From: Rhizobiaceae bacterium | Lineage (GTDB): Bacteria > Pseudomonadota > Alphaproteobacteria > Rhizobiales > Rhizobiaceae | Assembly (NCBI GenBank): GCA_014380965.1 | Contig: JACMIV010000210.1 | Location: 1 to 18,694, forward strand | DNA length: 18,694 bases | Direction: 5' to 3' | Shown here: one piece after another, positions 7,475 to 14,111 of the stretch | Position numbering within the stretch: position 1 is the first letter of the stretch | Layout of the letters: each line of letters starts with the position of its first letter | Made by a program: the position numbers and the translations under genes | Notes under the pieces: model-generated | What the model saw: only the letters and a program-made list of their open reading frames with translations | What the model was told of the DNA's origin: nothing | Database searches by the model: none

Positions 7475-8809
7475 TCAGGCCGGCTCGCCCGACAAAACGT
7501 CGTCCAGCGCTTCGACGAAGAAGTCGGCGTTGTAGCGCGCGAACGGCAGCGGGGGCCGGATCTTAAGCGTATTTCCGTACGGGCCGGCGGCGCCAATCAG
7601 GATGCGGCGGTCGCGCAAGCCGTTGATCGCGCGGCTGGCGAGCGCCGCGTCGGGTGTTTTGGCAACGGGGTCGGAGACGAATTCGAGGCCGACGAAAAGG
7701 CCTGCGCCGCGCACGTCGCCGATGGCCGGCCGGCGCCGCGCGAGGTCGCGCAGCCGCATCATCAGATAGGTGCCGACATCTTTCGCATTCCCGATCAGCC
7801 CGTCCTCTTCGATCGCGTCGAGAACGGCGAGCCCCGCGGCGGCGGCGACAGGACTTCCGCCGAACGTGTTGAAGTAGCCGACGGAGTCGCAGAAGGACTG
7901 GAGGATGTCGGCCCGCACGGCGACGCCTCCCATCGGGTAGCCGTTGCCCATCGGCTTGCCCATTGTCACGATGTCGGGCACCACGCCATGCCGCTCGAAG
8001 CCCCAGAAGCCGTCGCCCGTCCGCCCGAATCCCGGCTGCACCTCGTCCGCGATGAAGAGGCCGCCATGCCTCTGGACGACCTCGATCGCGGCCTTCAGAA
8101 AGCCGGGGGGATCGGCGTAGATCCCGTCGCTTGAGAAGATCGAGTCCGCGACGAAGCCTGCAAAGCCCGCGCCGCTCGCCTTCAGCTCGTGGATGGCGCG
8201 GTCGAGATCGGCGGCGAAATCGGCGCCGACATCGTTGGTCGGCCGGCGATAGGCGTCGGGCGCGGGAATTGCGCGCACATGCGCCGGCAGGGCCCGGCCC
8301 GGCATCGAGGACGGAGAGATCGCGGTTACCGCCGAGGAGTTGCCGTGATACGCCGTCTCGGTGACGACGAAGCCCTCCGCGCCCGTCCAGTTCGCGGCGA
8401 GGCGCAGCGCCAGATCGTTGCTCTCCGTGCCGGTGCAGGTCAGCATGAGATGGGCGAGCGTCTCCGGCAACGTCGCAAGCAGACGTTCGGCATAGGCGTG
8501 GACATTGTCGTAGAGATAGCGGGTGTGGATGTTGAGGACCGCCGCCTGGCGCGCCATCGCCTCGACCACTTTCGGATGGCAATGGCCGACGGACGGGACG
8601 TTGTTGTAGACGTCGAGGTAGCGCGTTCCGTCGGCGGCCTGCATGAACACGCCATGGGCCGACACCATGTGGATCGGCCTTTCGTAGAATAGCACCGAGG
8701 CCGGCCCGAACGTCTGGGCCCGCCGGTCGAGCAGTCCTTGCGTAACGCCGTCGACCTTCGCGGTCCGCGCGGGATCAAAGCGGTTCATCGCGAGAATTTC
8801 AAGGGTCAT
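7475..8809 (-). CDS. Class III PLP-dependent enzyme, AGXT2L/phospho-lyase-like
   Basis: This is a fold-type I, class III PLP enzyme of 444 aa. Residues 64-100 (YLDVYNNVPSVGHCHPKVVE onward) and 284-290 (GKPMGNG) strongly resemble the AGXT2L group (ETNPPL, PHYKPL) rather than ordinary omega-transaminases. Visible sites are the phosphate-binding region TGTESND (126-132), Asp255 in IADEVQPGFGR, and the Schiff-base lysine Lys285 in TMGKPMGNG. Known AGXT2L enzymes remove phosphate and ammonia from O-phosphorylated amino alcohols, giving an aldehyde. The start at ATG 8809 has AAGG 8 nt upstream and lies 11 nt after the kinase stop, so the two are co-translated. That pairing supports a phospho-lyase role. 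A plain aminotransferase remains possible, since many automatic annotations call this family so. Confidence 0.9.
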   Translation of the reverse strand: MTLEILAMNRFDPARTAKVDGVTQGLLDRRAQTFGPASVLFYERPIHMVSAHGVFMQAADGTRYLDVYNNVPSVGHCHPKVVEAMARQAAVLNIHTRYLYDNVHAYAERLLATLPETLAHLMLTCTGTESNDLALRLAANWTGAEGFVVTETAYHGNSSAVTAISPSSMPGRALPAHVRAIPAPDAYRRPTNDVGADFAADLDRAIHELKASGAGFAGFVADSIFSSDGIYADPPGFLKAAIEVVQRHGGLFIADEVQPGFGRTGDGFWGFERHGVVPDIVTMGKPMGNGYPMGGVAVRADILQSFCDSVGYFNTFGGSPVAAAAGLAVLDAIEEDGLIGNAKDVGTYLMMRLRDLARRRPAIGDVRGAGLFVGLEFVSDPVAKTPDAALASRAINGLRDRRILIGAAGPYGNTLKIRPPLPFARYNADFFVEALDDVLSGEPA

Positions 8810-8820
8810 CTTCGAAGCCT

Positions 8821-9807
8821 TCAGCCGTGGCGCGCGAGATAGGCACGCGCCAACTCGAGCGTTCCGTTCGTATAGGGTATGCCGCAGCCCATCGCCGTCG
8901 GGGTCTCGGAATGCGAGGCGATCCAGGCGGTGAGGAGGATACGGCGCAGCATGACGAAGACCGGCAGCATGGCCTCGTCCTCGGGCGCGATCGCTGCCAC
9001 CGTCCGGTAGCCTTCGACCCAGGCGTCCTGCCAGCGCGGCAGATCGGGCACGGCCTCCATGAAGCTGACGGCGGCGGCGAAGTCGTACATGAACCAGGAG
9101 AGGCCGCAGTCGTCGAAGTCGATGACGCCGAGGCTCTCCCCCTCGACGAGGAGATTTGCAAGCCTCAGATCGGCATGGACGAGACCGAAGCGCTCAGGCC
9201 CCTTGCCGTAGGCGGCGAGGTGGCGCGCGAGGACCTCTACCGTCCGCGCAAGGAGGCCACGTCCTTCGTTGGTGAGGCCCAGCCCATCGCGCCACGCTCC
9301 CCAATGGGGCCTGTCTCCCACCGTAGTCTCGAAGTCCCAGGTCTTACGCGTGAAACCTTCGGGCCTAGCCCAGCTTCGGCTGTGGGCATGCAGACGCGCA
9401 TTGACCGCGCCGAGCCTTTGGAACCAGGGCGTGAGGTCTCCGGTGGGGTCGGGCTCACGGCCGGGCATGAAGGCGAAGGCGACGACGTGGCGAGTCTGCC
9501 CGTCCGCGTGGAAAGCGCCGAGCAGCGTTCCGTCGCGGCGCGGGATCAGACGCGGCGTCTCGACGATCGAATCCGCGCGCAGGGCTTCGACCCAGGCGAG
9601 TTCGGCGAGGATTTCGGCCGACGTGTGATAGCCCGGCCGCTGGACGCGGAGGACGATCACCGAGCCGTCCTCGGGATTTTCGGCGGTGAAGGTCGCGTTC
9701 TCGGAGATCGTCAGCAGACGCAGCCGTGTCGCCTCCGGCAATCCCCAATGCCGAAGTTCGCCGCGGAGCCCGCTCTCGATGCCGGCCAGGAAATGCTCGT
9801 CGTACAG
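8821..9807 (-). CDS. APH-family small-molecule kinase, hydroxylysine-kinase-like; probable CTG start
   Basis: This is an aminoglycoside-phosphotransferase-fold kinase of about 328 aa, cytoplasmic and ATP- or GTP-dependent. The catalytic loop HADLRLANLL (His211, Asp213, Asn218) and the metal-binding IDFDD (Asp230) are intact. The segment GVIDFDDCGLSWFMYDFAAAVSF resembles hydroxylysine-kinase-like proteins that accompany AGXT2L phospho-lyases. There is no ATG, GTG or TTG in frame between 9808 and 9960. The only upstream one, TTG 9963, would put the operator and promoter inside the gene. CTG at 9807 sits 6 nt after a strong GGGAGG and gives the N-terminus LYDEHFLAGIESGL, so I choose it. The kinase leads a two-gene operon with the PLP enzyme. 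Its substrate is inferred to be a hydroxyl-bearing amine. Confidence 0.85.
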   Translation of the reverse strand: MYDEHFLAGIESGLRGELRHWGLPEATRLRLLTISENATFTAENPEDGSVIVLRVQRPGYHTSAEILAELAWVEALRADSIVETPRLIPRRDGTLLGAFHADGQTRHVVAFAFMPGREPDPTGDLTPWFQRLGAVNARLHAHSRSWARPEGFTRKTWDFETTVGDRPHWGAWRDGLGLTNEGRGLLARTVEVLARHLAAYGKGPERFGLVHADLRLANLLVEGESLGVIDFDDCGLSWFMYDFAAAVSFMEAVPDLPRWQDAWVEGYRTVAAIAPEDEAMLPVFVMLRRILLTAWIASHSETPTAMGCGIPYTNGTLELARAYLARHG

Positions 9808-9892
9808 CGTCGACCTCCCACCGATCGTCTCGCGCGGTGCGGGCCGGGACCGCAGACCGTTCGCGCGCCCCGGGCCACCGTCAGGGAATCCC

Positions 9893-9922
9893 AGAATAGC
9901 AGGAAGGAATGTTGGATGTCCA
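9893..9922 (-). promoter_or_regulatory. Candidate promoter for the kinase/PLP-enzyme operon
   Basis: On the minus strand, TGGACA (9922-9917, five of six to consensus) and TATTCT (9898-9893, four of six) are spaced 18 bp apart. The -35 is inside the palindromic operator. It predicts a leader of about 75-80 nt before the CTG start. Confidence 0.45.
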
Positions 9923-9929
9923 ACATTCC
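9906..9929. promoter_or_regulatory. 24-bp perfect palindromic operator (site A) upstream of the kinase
   Basis: GGAATGTTGGA and TCCAACATTCC are exact reverse complements separated by TG, giving two 11-bp arms. The core 9910-9925 has the TGTTG-N6-CAACA form seen also at 6593-6608. It overlaps the candidate -35 of the kinase operon. Spacing and symmetry suit a dimeric helix-turn-helix repressor. Confidence 0.75.
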
Positions 9930-9999
9930 GGTGGAGTTGCTGCCTCAGTTCGAGTGGCTTCAACGGGCGGCGAGCGGGCAGGTACGGTAGGCAACTCCG

Positions 10000-10620
10000 T
10001 CAGTCGGCTCTTGGCCAACCCGCCATGACGGCGTTCACGATGCGCATCAGCTTGTTCCGTCCTGCGCCGTCCTTTGCGAGCGTCGACATGCCTTGGACGA
10101 CCGCGAACACATGACCCGCGAGCATCTCGGCGTCCGATCCGGCGGGCAGGAGGCCCTCGCGGACGTCTCGCTCGATCCGGGCCCGCAGCGCCGCCTCGAT
10201 CCGCCGGCGGATCTCCGCCAGCGCCTCGCGCACATCACCGGCCTCCGCCGAGCTCGTGACGAGGGAGCTGGCGAGAAGACAGCCAGGCGGCGTGTCCTCT
10301 CCGGTGTCGCCGACGACGGCGGCCTTCAGCAGATCGCGGGCGGCGTCGTGCGCGCTCGCCGCGCCCTCGATGCTGCGCGTCACGGCATCGACGCCGCCGA
10401 GATAGCGATGGACCGCCTCCAGGAAAAGGCGTCGCTTGTCGCCGAAGGCCGCGTAGAGGCTAGGCGGCGTGACGCCCATCGCCCGAGTCAGATCCGCGAC
10501 GGAGGTTGCCTCGTAGCCATGCCTCCAGAAGAGATGCATGGCGGTGACAAGAGCCGCATCCCGGTCGAACGAGAGCGGTCGGCCCGGACGGCGTGCGGGG
10601 GGTGCGGAGGAGTTTTCCAT
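10000..10620 (-). CDS. TetR/AcrR family transcriptional regulator
   Basis: This is a one-domain DNA-binding repressor of 206 aa. The N-terminal helix-turn-helix region is typical: RRPGRPLSFDRDAALVTAMH, then GYEATSVADLTRAMGVTPPSLYAAFGDKRRLFLEAV. The C-terminal half is the variable ligand/dimer domain. I chose ATG 10620; an in-frame TTG at 10656 would add a short extension. No clear Shine-Dalgarno sequence precedes the ATG, and a perfect 14-bp palindrome overlaps it. The gene is divergent from the aldo/keto reductase, the usual arrangement for a TetR protein controlling its neighbour and itself. It lies upstream of the kinase on the same strand, so control of that operon cannot be excluded, though the palindromes differ. 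Confidence 0.93.
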   Translation of the reverse strand: MENSSAPPARRPGRPLSFDRDAALVTAMHLFWRHGYEATSVADLTRAMGVTPPSLYAAFGDKRRLFLEAVHRYLGGVDAVTRSIEGAASAHDAARDLLKAAVVGDTGEDTPPGCLLASSLVTSSAEAGDVREALAEIRRRIEAALRARIERDVREGLLPAGSDAEMLAGHVFAVVQGMSTLAKDGAGRNKLMRIVNAVMAGWPRAD

Positions 10621-10632
10621 AGCGATCGCTAT
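10619..10632. promoter_or_regulatory. 14-bp palindrome overlapping the TetR start codon
   Basis: ATAGCGATCGCTAT is a perfect palindrome ending in the first bases of the TetR ATG. A protein bound there could block translation initiation or early transcription of the regulator gene. Its core GCGATCGC is a common chance motif in GC-rich DNA, so the weight is moderate. Confidence 0.4.
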
Positions 10633-10639
10633 ATATTGC

Positions 10640-10669
10640 TTGACGACAATGGGCAAGCTGGCCTACAGG
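10640..10669 (+). promoter_or_regulatory. Candidate promoter for the aldo/keto reductase
   Basis: TTGACG (10640-10645) and TACAGG (10664-10669) are separated by 18 bp. Transcription would start within or just before the palindrome at 10673-10692, so a bound repressor would block it. The -35 is good and the -10 is weak. Confidence 0.4.
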
Positions 10670-10672
10670 CTA

Positions 10673-10692
10673 TTCCTAGTGATCACTAGGAA
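10673..10692. promoter_or_regulatory. 20-bp perfect palindrome, probable TetR operator
   Basis: TTCCTAGTGATCACTAGGAA is an uninterrupted perfect palindrome. It lies between the TetR gene and the reductase, just downstream of the candidate -10 and overlapping the AGGA ribosome-binding site of the reductase (ATG 10701). Size, symmetry and place fit a TetR-family operator. Confidence 0.7.
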
Positions 10693-10700
10693 ACTATTGC

Positions 10701-11807
10701 ATGTCGATGTCCACCTATCGCACGCTCGGCCGTTCCGGCTTGGTCGTGAGCCCTCTGTCCCTCGGAACTATGACCTTCGGGGTCGGACGATGGGGCATGG
10801 AGCGTCCTGAAGCCGAAGCGGTCTTCGACGCGTATATCGAGGCCGGCGGCAACCTGGTCGACACGGCCGACGTCTATGCCGGGGGGCGAAGCGAGGAGAT
10901 GCTCGGCGCCATAATCGCCGATCGCGGCCTGCGCGACAGCCTCGTCGTCGCGACCAAGTCCGGCTTTTCCGCCGGCAAGGGTCCTCACGCCGGCGGCAAC
11001 GGCGCCAAGCACGTCCGCACCGCCTTGGACGGGTCCCTGCGCCGCCTCTCGACCGATTATGTCGACCTCTACTGGGTGCACGTGTGGGACTCGGTGACCC
11101 CTGCCGAGGAACTGCTGGAGACGATGGCGGGCCTCGTCCGCGCGGGGAAGATCCGCTATTGGGGCTTGTCCAACGCGCCCGCCTGGTATGTCGCGAAGAT
11201 CGCGACGCTGGCCTCCGTGCACGCGATGCCCGGCCCTATCGCCCTTCAGTACTTCTATTCGCTCGTCAGCCGCGACGTCGAGGCAGAGCACCTGCCGCTT
11301 GCGCGCGACATGGGCCTTGGAATGATGCCCTGGAGCCCGCTCGCCTATGGCCTCTTGACCGGCAAGTACGATCGCGCCACGGTCGAAGCAGCGGCACCGC
11401 GCGCCGGCGGCCTGCCCAGCGACGCCGGGACAGGCACGGCCCGTCCGGAAGGCGACAAGCGGCTCGACGGCAGCAATCCCTTCGGCGACACTCTCTTCAC
11501 CGAGCGCAACTGGCGGATTGTCGATGCCCTTCGCGGCGTCGCCGATGCGATCGGCGAAACGCCTGCCCGTGTCGCCTTGGCTTGGGTGCTCTCGAAGCCT
11601 GGCGTCGACACGGCCCTAATGGGCGTCAGCCGCGTCGCGCAGGTGCACGACAACGTCGCCGCCACCGAGCTTCGGGTGCCGGCCGAGCTGATCTCAGCTC
11701 TCGACGAAGCGAGCAAACCGCAGGGCGCGATGATCTACGGGCTGTTCACGGAAGCCGCCCGCCAGAACCTGGTGTTCGGCGGGAGTGCCGTGGTGGATCG
11801 CAGATAG
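10701..11807 (+). CDS. Aldo/keto reductase family oxidoreductase
   Basis: This is an NADPH-type aldo/keto reductase of 368 aa with a (beta/alpha)8 barrel, expected to be cytoplasmic. The four catalytic residues are visible: Asp54 and Tyr59 (LVDTADVYAGG), Lys86 (VATKSGF) and His127 (YWVHVWD). The C-terminal part carries the usual cofactor-binding segment (SKPGVDTALMGVSRVAQVHDN). ATG 10701 has AGGA 9 nt upstream; ATG 10707 is an alternative. The gene is single, divergent from the TetR regulator and convergent with the DeoR gene. The substrate is unknown; a stress-induced aldehyde or ketone detoxification role is common for TetR-paired members but is only an inference here. Confidence 0.94.
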   Translation: MSMSTYRTLGRSGLVVSPLSLGTMTFGVGRWGMERPEAEAVFDAYIEAGGNLVDTADVYAGGRSEEMLGAIIADRGLRDSLVVATKSGFSAGKGPHAGGNGAKHVRTALDGSLRRLSTDYVDLYWVHVWDSVTPAEELLETMAGLVRAGKIRYWGLSNAPAWYVAKIATLASVHAMPGPIALQYFYSLVSRDVEAEHLPLARDMGLGMMPWSPLAYGLLTGKYDRATVEAAAPRAGGLPSDAGTGTARPEGDKRLDGSNPFGDTLFTERNWRIVDALRGVADAIGETPARVALAWVLSKPGVDTALMGVSRVAQVHDNVAATELRVPAELISALDEASKPQGAMIYGLFTEAARQNLVFGGSAVVDRR

Positions 11808-11899
11808 GAAATAGCGAACGCCGAACACGCCGATCACATTACAGAAGCTGGCTCCGCTCGTTGCCGCGCTTGGGTTCGGGTGCGTCGTCATATCGGCTT

Positions 11900-12664
11900 T
11901 CAGGAGGCGATCAGGATTTCGGTTCCGGCGCGGTGGATAGCGGCATGGAGCGCGCCGGACACGGGGCGGTCGGTCACGAGGTGTTTGATATCGTGCCATG
12001 TGCCGAAGCGGGCCGGGAAGGTCCGCTCGAACTTCGAATGATCGGCGACGACGACCGTGGCCGCGGAGCGCGCGATCATCGCGCAATAGATGGCCGCCGC
12101 CTCGATCAGCGCGTCGTTGGCGCCTTCGGTGGTGAGGCCGCTGGCGCCGAGGAATGCTAGATCGGCGGAAAAGCCGTCGAGGAAGGACCGGGTGTGGACG
12201 CCGACGGTCGCGCCTTCTGATCCGACATAGGTGCCGGGCGCCATCTGGATCCTGATCGTCGGATTTCCCGCCATCACGGTCGCGACGCCGAAGGAATGCG
12301 TGAAGACGATGAGGTCGCGGTGGTCGGCGGCGATCCGGCGGGCAGTGTGGACCGTCGTCGAGCCGGAACCGATCATCAGCACCTGGCCCGATTTCACGAG
12401 ACGGGACGCGGCACGCGCGATCCGCTCGCGCTCGGGCACGAAGAGATGATGGCGCTCGGTGACGTTCGGTTCCGAACCCAGCGGCCGAACGGCACCGCCA
12501 TAGGTCCGGTTCAAACGACCGAGCGCGGTCAGTTCGTCGAGATCGCGGCGGATCGTCTCGGTCGAAACGGAGAGGAGCGCCGCGAGCTCGGCGACGCGAA
12601 GGCTCGGTCCTTCCGCCAGTTCGTCGAGGATACGGCTCTGGCGCGCGCCCTTGTTCAGTCGCAT
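11900..12664 (-). CDS. DeoR/GlpR family transcriptional regulator
   Basis: This is a DeoR-type regulator of about 254 aa from ATG 12664. The N-terminal helix-turn-helix contains SVSTETIRRDLDELTALGRLNRTYGGAV, the family hallmark. The C-terminal sugar-phosphate-isomerase-like sensor domain shows MIGSGSTTVHTARRI, LGASGLTTEGANDALIEAAAI and VADHSKFE. The frame continues upstream to GTG 12700 and to a TTG at 12739 that overlaps the P1 peptidase stop as TTGA, so a longer coupled form is possible. No start has a strong Shine-Dalgarno sequence. It is on the same strand directly after the P1 peptidase gene, so it probably regulates that operon and perhaps the divergent hydrolase. Family members usually sense phosphorylated sugars or related metabolites. 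Confidence 0.92.
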   Translation of the reverse strand: MRLNKGARQSRILDELAEGPSLRVAELAALLSVSTETIRRDLDELTALGRLNRTYGGAVRPLGSEPNVTERHHLFVPERERIARAASRLVKSGQVLMIGSGSTTVHTARRIAADHRDLIVFTHSFGVATVMAGNPTIRIQMAPGTYVGSEGATVGVHTRSFLDGFSADLAFLGASGLTTEGANDALIEAAAIYCAMIARSAATVVVADHSKFERTFPARFGTWHDIKHLVTDRPVSGALHAAIHRAGTEILIAS

Positions 12665-12735
12665 GTCGTCGGCCGCGTCCCGGTTCTCGCGCTTCTCCAC
12701 TGGAGCAAGCAACCTGCGAGAAGACGCGTGCCAGT

Positions 12736-13857
12736 TCAACCTCCTTCTGCGAACTCTCCCCTTCGGCGCATCGCCTGCCGTAACAGGTCGTGATCGAGAG
12801 CTGCTACGAAGCGGCCGTCCTTTCCCGTCATCGGGGCGGCAGCGATCATGGCGTTGAGGACCGCCTCCTCGACGGCCTCCACCGCTGCCATGAAGACCGG
12901 ATCGAGAGCGTCGTTGCTGAGGACGTCGAGGCGAAGGCGCGAAGGTTCGGGCAGGCAGCCGGGATCGTTGGCAGTGGAAAAGGCGAGGAAGAGATCCCCG
13001 GAATTGTTGCCCGACGGCGTGCCGCCGCGACCGATGCCAATTCCGGCCCGCCGGGCAAGACGCTCGAGCTGCGTCGGCATCAGCGGCGCGTCCGTCGCCA
13101 GCACCACGATGATCGAGCCGCGCTCGGAAGCGAACAGGCGATGCTCCGTCATCTCCAGCCCGACGGGAAGGCCGCGGACGGTGAGCCAGGGCCGCAATCC
13201 GTGATTGGCCTGGACGAGGGCGCCGATCGTGAAGACGTCGCCCGCGACGTCGACGCGCCGCGAGGAGGTTCCGGTGCCACCCTTGAACTCGTAGGCGATC
13301 ATTCCCGTCCCACCGCCAAGCGACCCTTCGGCGACGGCACCCGGCGCCGCCTCCTCGATCGCCTGGCGCACATGATCCTCGCGGATGTGGAAGCCCTCGA
13401 TGTCGTTGAGATAGCCGTCATAGGTCTCCGCGACGACCGGCAGCACCCAAAGCCCTTTTCGAACCTGTGCCGGAAACGCCGAGACCATGTAGCGGGCCAC
13501 CGCATGATGCGCGATGCCGAGAGACAGCGTGTTGGTGATGCAGATCGGCCCGGTGAACCAGCCGGCTTCCCGGATCCAGTGGGTGCCGGTCATTTCGCCG
13601 TTGCCGTTCATCGACATGAACCCGGCCCAGACCGGATGGAGGAGCTCGGCCGCAGGCCGGGGCAGGACGGCCGTCACGCCGGTGCGCACGGTCGAGGTCT
13701 CTCCGATGAGGGTCGTCATTCCCACCGAGACGCCTTCGACATCCGTGATCGCATTCAAGGGGCCGGTCAGGCCCGGCATCGCAAGCCCGAGGCCCCTCGC
13801 CCTCACGCCTGTCCGCCGGCCCGAGGCAGAAGGCGGCGCTCCGGTAGTGCCTACCAT
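12736..13857 (-). CDS. P1 family peptidase (DmpA/BapA-like self-processing aminopeptidase)
   Basis: This is an N-terminal-nucleophile-type aminopeptidase precursor of 373 aa. Family members cut themselves into alpha and beta chains just before the nucleophilic serine; here the site is SGNNSGDLFLAFST, predicting cleavage between Asn285 and Ser286. From memory, Asn-Ser is the junction in the beta-aminopeptidase BapA, whereas DmpA uses Gly-Ser. Other family features are AITDVEGVSVGMTTL near the N-terminus, MNGNGEMTGTHW, ITNTLSLGIAHHAV and EGSLGGGTGMIAYEFKGGTGT. The start ATG 13857 has GAGGA 7 nt upstream. There is no signal peptide, so it is likely cytoplasmic. Substrates in the family are peptides or amides with N-terminal D-Ala, Gly or beta-amino acids. 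It is followed by the DeoR gene and divergent from another aminopeptidase-like hydrolase. Confidence 0.93.
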   Translation of the reverse strand: MVGTTGAPPSASGRRTGVRARGLGLAMPGLTGPLNAITDVEGVSVGMTTLIGETSTVRTGVTAVLPRPAAELLHPVWAGFMSMNGNGEMTGTHWIREAGWFTGPICITNTLSLGIAHHAVARYMVSAFPAQVRKGLWVLPVVAETYDGYLNDIEGFHIREDHVRQAIEEAAPGAVAEGSLGGGTGMIAYEFKGGTGTSSRRVDVAGDVFTIGALVQANHGLRPWLTVRGLPVGLEMTEHRLFASERGSIIVVLATDAPLMPTQLERLARRAGIGIGRGGTPSGNNSGDLFLAFSTANDPGCLPEPSRLRLDVLSNDALDPVFMAAVEAVEEAVLNAMIAAAPMTGKDGRFVAALDHDLLRQAMRRRGEFAEGG

Positions 13858-13985
13858 CGCCGGTTCCTCGGAAAACGGTCATGCGCCGCGCAAGAGCTTC
13901 AGGGACATCTCGAGGCGGGCCCGAGCAAGCGCAACGAAGCCGAATCTACGTTTATGGGCGTCACGATTACACCTTGGACGACACG

Positions 13986-14008
13986 TGACAAGATCGGCAT
14001 GCTTGTTA
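13986..14008. promoter_or_regulatory. Imperfect inverted repeat in the P1/hydrolase divergent region
   Basis: TGACAAG and CTTGTTA are inverted 7-bp arms with one mismatch, 9 bp apart, in the middle of the 254-bp region between the two divergent genes. It could be an operator for the nearby DeoR regulator, but DeoR sites vary and chance is not excluded. The rest of the region (13858-14111) shows no other clear element. Confidence 0.3.
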
Positions 14009-14111
14009 GCCGACGACCCTCTCGAAAGTGCTGGCTTTCGCGTGCTGCCTCTCTTTAATCTCGTCCACGGCGGACCTTCCGGATGCCGCTTTGAAGAAGG
14101 CGGGGCAATCG

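Noticed and set aside
9933..9998. 8-bp inverted repeat GGAGTTGC / GCAACTCC downstream of the TetR gene
   Set aside because: The arms are 50 bp apart with no T-run or supporting element, so it is neither a convincing terminator nor an operator.
11694..11891. Short minus-strand frame starting 8 nt after the DeoR stop (MTTHPNPSAATSG...), possibly a gene remnant
   Set aside because: It has no recognisable domain and most of it runs through the C-terminal coding part of the aldo/keto reductase, which ends naturally.
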